Shown here: positions 21,654 to 45,775 of the stretch, one piece after another
How the letters are laid out: each line of letters opens with the position of its first letter
How positions within the stretch are numbered: position 1 is the stretch's first letter
DNA from: Hippophae tibetana
Taxonomy: Eukaryota > Streptophyta > Magnoliopsida > Rosales > Elaeagnaceae
Reading direction: 5' to 3'
DNA: 64,000 nucleotides
NCBI GenBank assembly: GCA_037013495.1
Contig: CM072801.1
Span: 8,790,501 to 8,854,500 of the forward strand
The notes under the pieces: model-generated
Told to the model about the DNA's origin: nothing
The model's input: only the letters and a program-made list of their open reading frames with translations
Databases searched by the model: none
Position numbers and translations under genes: made by a program

Positions 21654-24600
21654 TCATGATGCAAGAGCATACTTGACGACTTCATAGGAGGAAACTACTA
21701 TTCTGGCAGAAGGTCCCGCATGAGCAAGACAAGGACCAATTCCTGTAAAGAGCCCTCTTATTCCTCCACCCCTGTTCCGAGAAACGAGTTAAGCAGACAA
21801 GATCTTTGGTTCATATTGAAAAGTCTAATAAGAGAGTCGGTTCTTTCTTTCAATCATTTAACCATATACTTACCTACATATCTCTGTTAAAGTCTTTCTT
21901 GTTGTCATGCTCGTGGCCCTAGCAGAATCCTTCTGTAAGTACCAAACAAAAAGGATGCCTCGTTAGCCAAGCATGTAACAATTAAGCTCATGATCCATTT
22001 AATAATCCGAGTATGTTTCTGTCATCAACAGAGACAAGGCCTACTAATAGAATCTTGCTCTTTTGTAATAAGATGAAAATTACAATTCATTGTGACAATG
22101 TTCTAGGGTTTTTGTCAACCTTTAGCTATACTTTTGTTTTCTAGGTACCCTTGGCTCTACTTCATAGGTCATAGCATTTAGTGATGTGGTAAGTAGGTAT
22201 CGCCCTACAATAATATGAAGAATAATGAAAAAAAGGGGCAGAGTAAAAACCTCTATTTGATGTTGTGTTCTCACCACATCAAGCGGACATGTGACAGCAG
22301 CTGCAAGGCTTCCTGAAATAAAAGCAGCAGAAAATCCAATACACTGGCTACACTTGCTTCATTGCCAGCCATACCAAAAATGCTTCTCCTGACCTGCAAA
22401 ACAAGGACCAAAATGATAAGTGAGATGAAATTAAAAATTCAAGCTCGAATCAGCTTGAACATTTAGAAAGAGTATTGTCTCACTGGCTCAAGGGTTGACC
22501 AGTAGATTGCAGAGAATGGGACGTCACGAGCGAGTTGTGCCCCTAGACCAGTCCATAAGATGCGATACCGTTGCACTGCTTCATTATAATGCTACAAAAT
22601 ATTAGCTAAAATGCCCATATTAGCTGACAATGAAGATCATCTGCATTTCAATATTCATTCACTAAGCTTTTAATTGAGCATCATGTCATTATCTTGGATT
22701 AAGTGTGCAAACTTTGGGGTAAGTGGTAAAAGAGAGAGACCTATAGGATTCAATCATCAAGTTTGAAGTAGACTTACAGCTTTGAAAAATGTTTGCGTTT
22801 TTGATAGGGTTGATGACCCCAAGCAGTGTCTTACAAACTCCTGGAGGCTTTGCACCAGTTTTGGCTTCAGAAAAGGCCTAGTTAAAAGTGATGTGCAGTG
22901 TGAGAACCACAATCAAATACTAGTATTTCATAAAAAGTACAAATAATAGCTCGAGTGCACATAAAGTGTGGTGTGTGGTACAATTACAAGTTCTTGAGGT
23001 TGGATAATAAGGTCAGAGCATGTACAGAACCTAGCCTGTGCATAAAATGAAGGTGGATGAAGAATATAATAGGTTAAGAAACAAGGAATAATGTCAATGA
23101 TCAAATATTCAATTCCTACTAAATAAATTCTACAAGGAAAACTTGTAGTATGGTCTGCTGCATTCCAACACACTGGTCAAGATTTCAATTTTGATGGTGG
23201 TGGTTCACTTTAAACAGAAATGAAATCTTCAGCCTGATAGATTGAAGGAATACAATATAAATTTAAAACCAAACCAGATAACCATAAAAGACCTTAATGT
23301 TATAAGGTAAAAACCATACTCTAATAGGGATGGTAATCCCATGATCATAATGAATATCGGGGTATATTACCACGATCATTAAACAAGCAAAATAAGGATT
23401 CACAAGTCAGTACATTGTAGCAATTATGCTGGTATGATTTTGGATGAAATGAGGAATTTGCTAGCCAACAGCAGTTACCTGCATACGGGTCCTTGCTAGT
23501 TCACCAGGGTAACAAGTAATGCAAGCTAATGAACGTGCAAGAGATCCAGCCACTAATGGGACATAAGCAGTAAAATCTGGAGCATTGTTTGCAACATCTT
23601 GCATCCAATTGCGAAAAATATCATAACAAGGCAAGTAAATCCCCACCTAATTGAAAACAGGAAGCAGCTCTTTTTAGCAACATAGATAGCATCTGTGATA
23701 TGAAAATATAATACGCAAAGGCATGCCATTTGAACCAGAAGTAAAAATAACTATAATTTTCTTGATAGGAAAGTACTTACAGTTGGTACAGCCAATGCTA
23801 AACTAACGTTTGTGCCTCTCCAAAGTCTCGAAGAACCTTCCTGCACAATTCCATATCTACATGCATAACCCTTGATAAAATACGATTTCTGATTCAACTA
23901 AGTAATGAAACTATCCAAATGAAAAGGGAACTTGTTTTCTTCAGAACAGTTTACTATGAAAACTAGTTGATAAATGCACCAACCTGACGTATTACTTTGT
24001 ATAACACATCCAGTGTTCCTTTATATTGGTTACAGCCTAGCTGGCAAGCAGGTTCAGGGCCAACAAATGAATGCATAGAAGATTTCATATCTGGAAACAT
24101 ATAACAACATCATGAAATTCAAATTCAGAGGGCATTCATGATAGGATTGTAAAGCGGCATTCATGAATAAGGATTTTTCGCAAAATTCCAAACGTCAACA
24201 TACGTGTGTTCGTCACAAAACATGCTTCACTACATAAGCCCTGATAAGGAACTCCTGCAGCTTGGGCTTGCAATCGAGTCTGGAGGTAAAAGCAGCATAA
24301 AGTGAATAAATAGCCATGAATTTCAGAGGACTAAACTAAGTAAAATTAAAATTAAATTGAAGAACTAACATGGCAGACGTGTAATTCTAAGTAATGTATG
24401 AAATTGTAAACTAAAAACCAAATCAGTTTCAACAAGATATTTAGGTCGGATAATACAATGATAAGGAAAATGAGAGCTTTAAAAACTAACCATTAGAGAG
24501 AATAACATAACAATGTCCAAAATACGAAGAAAATAAGAAATAGGTGATCTTAGAAACTGAAAATAAAGAATCAAAGAAGCCTAGAAATGAAAATGACCTT

Positions 24601-24813
24601 GGCAATATCAAGAGGGTTAGGAACCATAGCAGAGAAAAAGGCAGCACCAGCAGCAGAGAAAGTCCTCTCTGCAAAATTCAAATTGGAATCCGAAATGGGT
24701 TTGGGATGGTGGTTTTGTTGCTCCGCTGAAGAAGCGTTTCCTTCAAAATCAACCCTTGTAGCTGCCCCGCTTATCCACCAAGGTATGCTCTGCCTCGAAC
24801 CCACCATGTTCAT
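21654..24813 (-). CDS. MTM1: Mitochondrial carrier, MTM1-type, ten exons, frame broken in exon 8
   Basis: The exons in transcription order are 24598-24813, 24204-24279, 23984-24090, 23781-23840, 23479-23646, 22778-22877, 22484-22575, 22251-22393, 21874-21932 and 21654-21771, all with GT..AG borders. The three carrier signatures are visible: PNPLDIAK plus TRLQ across exons 1-2, CYPGELARTRMQ in exon 5, and a third PLDVVRT in exon 8. The blocks GPEPACQLGCNQYKGT, RLWRGTN and GLGAQLARDVPFSAI are those of the MTM1/SLC25A39-40-like group, inner-membrane carriers tied to manganese-SOD activation in yeast and to glutathione import in animals. Exon 8 is 143 bp, so the frame shifts near 22340 and hits a TGA at 22271-22273 just inside the third signature. 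The signature itself is intact in the next frame, so this is a small deletion, a sequencing error or a dead allele. An upstream in-frame ATG at 24849 is an alternative start. Confidence 0.82.
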
Positions 24814-24849
24814 CCCTGTTCTAGCCCTTATTTGCTTTTCTACATACAC

Positions 24850-25809
24850 AACCTCTTATTTTTCTGTGTTTCTCTCTATTTCTAAACTTCTATAACGCAA
24901 AAGTGCATTCGTTGTAATTGGGGATTGGTACATTGGTCATTGTCAATATTTAGAAGAGAGGAGAAAGACGGTTATAGTGAAACAAAAGGAATGGGTTTGA
25001 GAGAGAACATTGTGTTGGTCGGTCATATACTTACGTAGGTAAGGTAGAATCTTTCTTGGGTGACGTTTGATTTGTGAAAATGCGTAGGAGTTTCTGATTT
25101 TCATGGAAAACACACGAAAATCAGAGTTGCGTGTCTGTTCAAGAGCAAGTCGTAAAGAACGTGGCAATGGGCTTGAGGCGTCAAAAATTTGGACTTGTCA
25201 CGGCGGAGATAGGTTACTCCAAGGAAAAAAAATGATTCCACCAAATTCACAAACTCTATTTTCCTTTAATTTTACGTGTACTTCTTTATTTATCTACTTA
25301 TACTTATAAACTCAATTACTATTTCTTCCCACTAAATAACATAATTCAATGCAAAAATAAAACATTATAAATAAAAAATTATTATTTAATAACCAGCAAA
25401 ATAAACAACCTAAGTATATATATATATATGGTTTATGCACTAAATTTTGTATCTATTAAGCATAATTTTATTTTTAACAAATCTCATTTTATCTCCCACT
25501 ACCTATTGATAACACTATTGATAACACTAAGTTGTTTTAAATTATGTAAATTAATCATAAAAAATTGCAAGTTTATTAAAACAATACTTACTAATAAAAG
25601 GTAAATTCCAAAAATATGTGGGTGGTTATTTTTAATTCACCCAAACATAATTACAAATGAATTTGATGGCTACCTATAGCAACTTTGTTAGATTGTACTA
25701 GCCAGCTAATTGGAAATATTATATGGAAGTATCAACCAATGAATTAAACAGTCTTTATGGATTACAAAAATAATAATAATCATGAATTGAAATAAAAATA
25801 TCAAAAGAG
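24850..25809. other. Promoter region of the carrier gene and spacer
   Basis: Bases 24850-25250 are of mixed composition and should hold the leader and promoter of the minus-strand carrier. Short frames here on both strands overlap each other and look like shadows. From 25300 to 25809 the sequence is AT-rich and is the 3' flank of the next gene. No other feature is seen. Confidence 0.5.
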
Positions 25810-27242
25810 TCACCCTCTTCCATAAAAGACATGAATAGGTTTCTCAGTGATGATCACTGGATTATCTCTCATTCTTGCTGTTGAATTCAGAAATAAACTT
25901 TCTTTTTTTCTTGAGCTGAACTGATAAAACTGAACCATAGATGATATACTTGCACCAACCATCAATAATTTCACTGCAATAATTCCAGTACAATTTTCCC
26001 ATTTCCAAGGAATTAACTTTCTGATGCAACAAGTTAAAAACTTTTTCCTCTTAATACAATCAAGCTCAGTTTTTTTCTTCAATCCTTCTTTGAAATTCCA
26101 ATTCATATCAGGATATTGATTTCCAAAACATTCTTTCAACTCTCTCACAACATCTAATGGCCTTCCTTTATATTGAATTACATTTTCAACTAGAACTGAT
26201 CTTCTTTGTTCTAGGCAAACAAGAGCTATATATTTTTCTTTTAGATGACTAGACTGCAACCTCTGCATATTGTAGTTAGGTCATTAATATAAACATTGAA
26301 AAAGATGAGTCAAACCTAATTGTTTAATTGAGGATTTAAGAACATTAGAAGCTGCCTTTCATATCTCTCCAAATATAGATTATGCAGACATAGATCTATC
26401 AGACATTGCCAACTCAATAATCCATAACTCCCCATGTATAAAGTGTATCGAAATCGAAATCTAGCAACCCAATTGAAAGTTTTACCAAAACACATTAGGC
26501 TATGTTTGCTTGTGCTTTTGACATCTTTTGAAAACGCTTCTCAACAAAATGGGAAAATTTTATAATAAGGGTATTTTGGGTCATTTTACTTGTGTTTTCT
26601 TTAAAAGTAGTTTCAGATATAAGCGTTCTGCTTTTGACATCGTATAAAGACACTTATGAACAAAACGGGAAAAAATTATAACAAGTGCTTTCAAACAAAT
26701 AGAACACATTTTTGGTCTGTTTACTTATACTTTAGTTAAAAGTAGTTTCAGGAGGAAGTACATGTGCTTCTATAACAAGCACAAGATATGCTTTCTCAGT
26801 TTGTGGTTCTAACAATTTTTTTCAGGTTTGATTCTAAAGCGTTTTGTGCTCTTAGAAGCGCTAATATTGGGATCTAGAAGCAGAAACAATATTATGGGTT
26901 CACTTTCTTCATAGAACACTTTGTTATAAAAGAACAAACGAACGAATCATATATGAGTTTATCAATGTTTATATAGCCTTTCACTGATTGAAATCAAGAA
27001 TTAGCAAGGTCTATTTTATTTACCTCTAAAAACATGAGACTGTTTTGAACCTCATTAAGCGATTCTCTTATAGCAATCAAGAGCTTCCCTTCATATGGGG
27101 TCTCTGCATCATCTCTGTTTTGACAATGTTCTGAACAGTATCTGCATAACATGTTACTGTTCTTGATATGATTGTTCAGCCTCATTTGCAAAGTCCATGA
27201 TCTCTCAATGAGAGAATGTAACAAGTCTTTGTTCAACTCCAT
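25810..27242 (-). CDS. PDV1: PDV1-like plastid division protein, two exons
   Basis: Exon 1 is 27024-27242 and exon 2 is 25810-26262, joined in phase 0 across a 761-bp intron (GTAAAT..TGCAG), giving 223 residues. The start is the ATG at 27242; in-frame codons upstream of it lack an ATG before a stop. Residues about 55-120 form the family's coiled-coil core: AIRESLNEVQNSLMFLE, then EKYIALVCLEQRRSVLVE and YKGRPLDVV. A single hydrophobic segment lies at about residues 164-186 (CTGIIAVKLLMVGASISSMV). A tail of about 37 residues ends HVFYGRG. PDV proteins sit in the outer plastid envelope, bind the dynamin ARC5 on the cytosolic side, and touch ARC6 or PARC6 through a tail ending in glycine; the terminal Gly here fits. 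The core is PDV1/PDV2-like and PDV1 is the better fit by length. Assignment is from remembered family patterns. Confidence 0.72.
26505..26890. mobile_element. Possible MITE in the intron of the PDV1-like gene
   Basis: GGCTATGTTTGCTTGTGCTTTTGACATC opens a block with repeated phrases (GCTTTTGACATC twice, AAAAGTAGTTTCAG twice, AACAAAA-GGGAAAA twice) and AGAAGC-rich sequence near its right end. This resembles non-autonomous hAT repeats common in plant introns. No clean termini or target duplication were established, so boundaries are approximate. Confidence 0.35.
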
Positions 27243-36865
<9,623 letters not shown>

Positions 36866-37831
36866 TCAACACTTGGCTATATCTTTCTTGTTTCTGATTA
36901 TCACTGCATGCATAGAAGTAGAATCTTCTTCATCTTTAAAGTAATTATCAACATCCCATTTACAAGACCTGAAATCGCCTTTCAAATTATCCCAAACATC
37001 AACATCATCATCAAAGCCCTCTTTTACGATCGTTCTTGGCACACTCATTTCTTCAAAGAAAACTGGGGGTGGAAGACTATCAGAACCCATAAATTCAGTC
37101 ATTAACTCATTTAAACACCATTCTTCATTAATCTCTTCCTCTGTTTTTTTCCACTCATCCTCTGCTTTGGTCTCCATAAATTGAAATCTAAGAACAGAGG
37201 TGGGTGAGGCCAAAATCTGAGACTCTTGCCCAGATTCATAATCACAACCCATCTCTTTCACATCATCACAATCATTAACTGAGGTACAAACAGATTCAGA
37301 ATCTTTCCAAGAATCAAACCCAGATGGATTTAAAAAATTTGTTAGAGCTTCAGATCCTTTAAGTTCAATAGCAACTTTATCATAAACCAAAGCAGCCTCC
37401 TCTGCTGTGTCAAAAGTACCAAGCCAACGCCTTGTTCTTTGAATTGGGTCTCTAATTTCAGCAGCCCATCTTCCCCAAGGTCTTTGTCTAACACCTCGAA
37501 ATTTCTTTCCTTTTGGGTAATACTCTTCAACTGATCTGACTTTGTGTACATTTCTCTCTGATTTTTGTTGCATTGTTCTTAATTTTGGCTTGTTATGTCT
37601 TCCTACTCTGGACCCATCTTCAATTCTAACTTCATTGATCACTCTCTTCACTAGTAAATTCGAACTGCCTTCGTCTTCATCAGTAGACGAGTCTGTAGCA
37701 TCTTCATCAATCATATGTATCCGAACAACTCTTGGTGTTTTTCCGTTTGAAGTGTCTTCTATGCCCACCAGTTTGTTAATTACTGTTCGGTACTCTTTAT
37801 ACTGGATTTTATTTTCTTCTTGTAACTCCAT
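36866..37831 (-). CDS. AP2/ERF transcription factor, CRF subgroup (ERF118-like)
   Basis: A single exon of 321 codons runs from the ATG at 37831 to the stop at 36866. Residues 34-56 ([21 protein letters not shown]) form the CRF domain found in ERF group VI and VI-L. Residues 111-168 form one AP2 domain with [17 protein letters not shown] and [16 protein letters not shown], followed by ALTNFLNP. A basic stretch near 78-92 ([14 protein letters not shown]) may aid nuclear import. The C-terminal third is acidic ([15 protein letters not shown] and [10 protein letters not shown]) and is a likely activation region. The protein should bind GCC-box-like DNA in the nucleus and act in cytokinin- or development-related transcription, as CRFs do. 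The TNFL ending of the AP2 block points to the ERF116/118/119 branch. The exact orthologue is not claimed. Confidence 0.92.
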   Translation of the reverse strand: MELQEENKIQYKEYRTVINKLVGIEDTSNGKTPRVVRIHMIDEDATDSSTDEDEGSSNLLVKRVINEVRIEDGSRVGRHNKPKLRTMQQKSERNVHKVRSVEEYYPKGKKFRGVRQRPWGRWAAEIRDPIQRTRRWLGTFDTAEEAALVYDKVAIELKGSEALTNFLNPSGFDSWKDSESVCTSVNDCDDVKEMGCDYESGQESQILASPTSVLRFQFMETKAEDEWKKTEEEINEEWCLNELMTEFMGSDSLPPPVFFEEMSVPRTIVKEGFDDDVDVWDNLKGDFRSCKWDVDNYFKDEEDSTSMHAVIIRNKKDIAKC

Positions 37832-37992
37832 TGCGATTCAAGTGAAAGGGTCTAAGAAGAAAAAGGAATGATCTTTGGTTTTAAAAAACAAGCATTTAAT
37901 TTTTAATAAAATGGGTATGGAGGAACAATATGAATCCTAGTTAAAGAAAAGCTGAGGAGTTGTTCAAAGCGGTCAAAATGCCAAGAATCGCC

Positions 37993-38000
37993 ATTTTATA
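37993..38000 (-). promoter_or_regulatory. Probable TATA box of the CRF/ERF gene
   Basis: On the minus strand CTATAAAAT lies about 165 bp upstream of the ATG at 37831. Confidence 0.5.
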
Positions 38001-39156
38001 GGTCTTTTATGTATCCTAGTATCTCAGACTTTCAGACTTTTTCCTTTTTTTTTTATTATTTAGCAAATTTTATATTTTCCTTGATTTCCAAAATCTGGGA
38101 TATTTCGTTTTATTAACGTTTTTAGAAGTTGTGATTTTTGTATCTAGTTACAGCCGGAAAACTAAATAATAATTCAATATTTTTTATATTAAAATTTGTG
38201 TTATAATTACAATAAATTTATAAAATAATTATTAAATAAAATAATAAAACATAATTTGTTTCTGCCAACAATTAACAGTTATATATATCATAATTATTAA
38301 AAAAAATCAGACTAATTAAATGTTGACACGTGTATAGGAATGTAACAGAATCTTGGATTACTGTAAACATTCAAGCTTTGAGTCGCGTGACATGGGACCA
38401 GGACCACTGGCAGAGACTTGAGAGGTTGCCTGGTCTGTCACGCTCGTAGTCGTTGGTCATATCCCTCGGTCACGGTCACGGTCAAGTCAGTTAACAATTT
38501 TGACTAGCATAAAGAATTTTTTAAAAAAATCTCAATAATTACGCATAAACATAATTATTTGTTTAATAAATTTGGTACGAAATTATATTATTTTTTAATC
38601 AAATAGATGATCCATTTATTTTTAATTTGTTTTAGTTGATTAAAAGGTGATTGATTAAATTTCATAATTAATCAGTCATAACAATTTTGTCATTTTAAAA
38701 TGTTAACTGAACTAACATATATATGTTTGCTAAATAAAAAATCAAAACTAGTTTATACTCGATTAAAAAATATCCAACTAATTTATTTATGTCAGTTTGT
38801 TGATATCACCACATGTTGAAAATAACTTTAAAAAATGAGTAAATTGTTGAAAATTTATAAAATAAAAAAATAATTTACATTTTTTATTAGTTATATAATG
38901 AATTTTTTAAAATTAAAGATAAGGAAAAAATAATATAAATTGTTTCACATTCTCAATAAACATAAAAATTTAATTAAAATTATATAATTATAAACATATA
39001 TGATATATACATTATAAATATATAAAATTAAAAAATATATATATTAATATTAAGTATATAATTTTCAAAACTTTAAAACATTAACTGATTTGATATACAT
39101 TAATTTTTACATTTTTAAAAACAAGAGCAAGCAAAGCCATAAGATCATCAAAAGGA
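38001..39156. other. Promoter region of the ERF gene, then AT-rich spacer
   Basis: Bases 38320-38510 are less AT-rich (GACACGTGTA, GTCGCGTGACATGGG, and TCACGGTCACGGTCAAG with a small internal duplication) and could be distal promoter of the minus-strand ERF gene. From 38510 on the sequence is AT-rich without a supported feature. Confidence 0.45.
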
Positions 39157-40080
39157 TCAATCAATGCCACCAGAAGAAACATTCACACTCCATCCACTGA
39201 CACTTGTAGCATATAGAGCATCATCAACTACTACATTTGGCTCAACATTAAGATTGTTGAGAAAAGTGACAACATCCACTAGCCCATTCCTTGGCCTACC
39301 CTTAGAGTTCTTACCATCACTCCCCTGCCTAGTACCCTTTACTTTGCCCACTCCTGCACGAGTTCTCTTTATTCTGTACCAAAACCATAACTCCTTTCTT
39401 AGTTTTGTTGATATCACCACATGTGCCGAAAACAAAACCTCCTCCACTATTCTTCTTCAATCCACGATCACGTACATAAGCTAGAACATGCATGTTCATG
39501 TCTGAGCGTAGCCACTCTCCAAACATGAGATCACAAATGGAATACATACCCCTAGAATAAGCATCTTATCAAGATTAAAACTTACAGGGCTCTCACAGCG
39601 CACATCATTCCACTTCCTAAAGAAAACTTGTCTATCTCCATAACAATGTCAATTCTCACAGCTATTTTCCTTGTAATTGGCCCAGCATGCCAATCCATGG
39701 GTAAGTCGTGGATTTGAATACAAATCGGTGTTGTGTTAAAAGTCAATCCAGAAGGAGATATGCTTGGCAAGAATCTCTGGATCGCAAGCAAGCTGTTGTC
39801 AAAGCTCCACGAAGCCTTCCTTAATACAAGCTCCAAATCAGAGGGTTCTTCAAAGTAGAAGACAATCCAACTCCCTAAGATTCAATCCACCCAACCCAAT
39901 TCTTGCGATGAACACGCAAGGAGGAGTCCATGTTGATAGGCTTTTAGGAAACGATGTGCACAGCAAGAGCCAAAATCCAAATTGCACTTGTCCTTTGCAA
40001 TTAGATCACCCAAATCTAGAGTGAGATTAAAGCTATCAACTTTGTTCGACTAGTCCACCATGGTTTCAGACAAAACCAAA
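39157..40080 (-). pseudogene. LINE-type ORF1 remnant (DUF4283 / zf-CCHC_4-like)
   Basis: The minus strand keeps two recognisable pieces of the plant protein that pairs DUF4283 with a CCHC_4 knuckle, usually ORF1 of non-LTR retrotransposons. The first, at 39582-39836, reads SWSFDNSLLAIQRF and then PICIQIHDLP, the standard 'WSFDN-LL' and 'IQIHDLP' motifs. The second, at 39329-39547, contains FGEWLRSD, which in the family follows the zinc knuckle. Between and around them are stops and frame changes, and no reverse transcriptase is found nearby. A tail with KGRPRNGLVD is in another frame. It is a dead fragment; boundaries are approximate and no target duplication was seen. Confidence 0.65.
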
Positions 40081-41550
40081 CCCGAAGAATGAAATAGCAC
40101 GAAGATGAGGGAGGGGAACAAGAGCTATGGAATGCAAAATAAGAGGAAGATTAGAATAGACAGGACAAGGATGAAAAAAAGCTGAATTAGGATATGAAAT
40201 AAATCGAACCAACACAGAAGGTTAGAAGGGGAGCCCAAAGGCTAAACGCTCGGGAAATTTTTTTCAAACATATCAAGTAAAAAAATATGTTGCTACTTTT
40301 TGTTTAGTCTAAAGAAACGTAGAAAAATATGTTGGATGACGTTTTATTATATTGAATAATATTCCGTGACAGAGAATTGAATCCCAATATTTCTTGAAAA
40401 TTATCGTCTTTTTTGCTAAGTTAATCCACTCTTAAAATAGAATATGATTGAATTTCCCTAATCACATCCCCTTTCTAAATCCAAAAATCTAAACACTGCT
40501 TCTCTCTTGAGATACTTGGAATAATTGTCTGGAACTATTGGTTAAGAACATCAAAAGCCAAAACTGGACATGCAAGTTGAGAAAATTCCCAAACCATAAT
40601 ACTTTTTTTTTTAACAAACAAATATTGAAATACTATTTCCCTTCGAATGCACTTAAAAGTATGCTAAGGGCAAAAATATAAAGAAAACTAGGGGAGAAAT
40701 AAGAAATCCATTAATCCAATATGGTCATTATCATTTTTATATTCAATTTTAGTGGAAACAATATTAAGTGGCATACATGCATTGCAAGTACGACAACTAT
40801 GTCATATTAAGTTAAAAGTCTTAACTGAAAGAATCAAATAAAAAAAATAAAAGCATCAATATCAAGGACACCAGATAAACATTTTTTTGCGAAAAGTTAA
40901 GTTATAAAATTAAATTCATAAAATAAGTTCATGAAAAACGTCAACCAAAAATTTATTATTATTATAAACATAAAATTCACTTAAACTATTTTTTTATTTT
41001 TTACAAATTAGAAATATGTAAATTTGGAATAAAAAACACAAACACACAACACATATAAACAGACATGAAAGCACAACAAGATCGACACCCCTACTTCAGA
41101 CAATGTGAATCGTTCATCCAAAAAAGAAAAGGATTCCAATTTTGAGCAAGCAATATGCATATTTTCTCTACCAAATTTCTCATGTAATTCCTCGGAATAT
41201 CAAAAAAGAAAATAGGATCACACCTTCAGCGCATCAGTATACAATAACACGAGTGTTTAATAACAGTGTATTTTGAGCCAAAAAAACACACTCTAAGACA
41301 ACTCAACTGTATGAAAACAGGGTCATTTATCATTGGAGCATACCTCCTGCCTCTTTGATAACCATGACTACAAGTAAATGAGTAATAATATCAAGATTCA
41401 GCCAAGGCCAACCATTGAAAACGAGTTCAAGAGGGAACTGTGTAAATCTTTTTTTTCTTTCAAAATAGTGAATTGTACATACACACTTCTTTTTATACAT
41501 AACAAGCAATATAAGTAAACACCCTACCGATACCCCCACTGCCAAGCATA
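40081..41550. other. Spacer and 3' flank of the ubiquitin-conjugating enzyme gene
   Basis: Bases 40081-40260 may still belong to the LINE remnant. The remainder is AT-rich. The last few hundred bases (about 41040-41550) are probably 3' UTR of the E2 gene. No other gene is supported. Confidence 0.45.
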
Positions 41551-44164
<2,614 letters not shown>

Positions 44165-45738
44165 GGATGAACCTCAAAGTTCGTTTCGGATCTTAAAGGC
44201 AATAAATTTAGGAGGGTTTGTGGAAAAGAAAGAGCAAAATGAAAACGAACAAAATATCGTGAGAGAAAGAGATTGGGTGTGACATTCCTTTGTATGTGAA
44301 TGTTATTCTATCTAACTTCTACCGTTAGTTTTGAAGACTATTTTATAGAATGAATTTAACGGCTTTGGTTGTGTTTTAGCAACTCTCAGTCAACCCGTGC
44401 GTGAAACGTACTTTTTTCACTTACTTTTATAAATAGTGTAGAATTATTATATAATTACTAACCACATTTCTTATAGATATTAAAAAATATATATATATAT
44501 TAATGTAATTTTATAAGCTCATTTACTTTATTAATATTAATTAATAGGAATGTGTAAACTTTTATTCAAATAAAAAATATATTTTAAAAAATTTAATAAC
44601 ACATATTAAATAAAAATTGATTGATTATATAAAAATATATATATTTTACAATTAAATATATTTGTACGATAATAATATTAAAATGTATAATCTCTTGATA
44701 AATATTCATCTTGAGATTTATTTATGTTCCAAATAATATGACTCTTCTCTTCCGAGTATAAATTTTATGTATACAATTTTTACTTATTTTAAAAAAATGA
44801 TTTCAATATTTAAAAAAAATGTCTGTTACACAATTATGCATGTGATTAAATAAATTATGGGATTCCCTTTAATTAATTTGATAACTATTAAGTATTAAGT
44901 TTGAGTTATTAAAGGACGTTTCTTTAAAATGTCACTTAAGTCACAATAATAATAATAATAATAATAAATGCACTTAAAATAATATATGTGTTAAATATGT
45001 TAATTATTTTTTTTAATTATCCTTATTATTTGGAAAATGGACGGCTCACCATGTAAAAAGAGTGGGCTGACCTAAGCCTGCATATCTGATTAGTTATTTA
45101 GGCCGGCCAACCTCGCACCTATAATTTCCCGAATCTACATCTAATCATAGAAAACAGAAAGCAAAAAAATTATCCATTTTTTTTTGGACAAAAATAAGAA
45201 TTAAAGTTGTTAAACTGAATTATTTTTAATAAAAATATACTTTAAATTCATGTTTTAAAATTAATAGACTTATAATACCTAATTTTATATAAAGATAATA
45301 AATTTATATTATCATTTTAAAATTTATGTTGCCCACTTATTAATTAAGTGATTAAAAAAAAATTATTAAATATATTGAACTTAAATAACAATAATTTTTA
45401 AAAAAGAAAATATATTATTCACATTTTTCTCTAAGAATCTTGTTCACATTTCAAATTTGAATAATTTTTTCAAGAGAACCAATATCATCCGATTGATAAA
45501 TTTGTTAAATGTAACGTAACATTATAACATATGCAATTCAAACTTTGATCGGTGCATGTTTTTGTATTGAATTGAGTTACAATCCGGTGCAAGATTGGTA
45601 TAAAAAAATTATTTGTTAACACTTTTTTTAAAATAATATAATTGGTGTAATTTACCTAGTGATTTGATAATAAAAAAATTATCATTTTTTATTTCAAATT
45701 ATTTGTTTCAATTACATAAAATTAATGTCATTTTATCT

Positions 45739-45775
<37 letters not shown>

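Noticed and set aside
22928-23173. 81-codon minus-strand frame between carrier exons 5 and 6
   Set aside because: It lies wholly within an intron of the carrier gene and the flanking exons join in frame without it.
39764-40024. 86-codon plus-strand frame over the LINE remnant
   Set aside because: It is a shadow of the minus-strand ORF1-like sequence, whose family motifs are recognisable.
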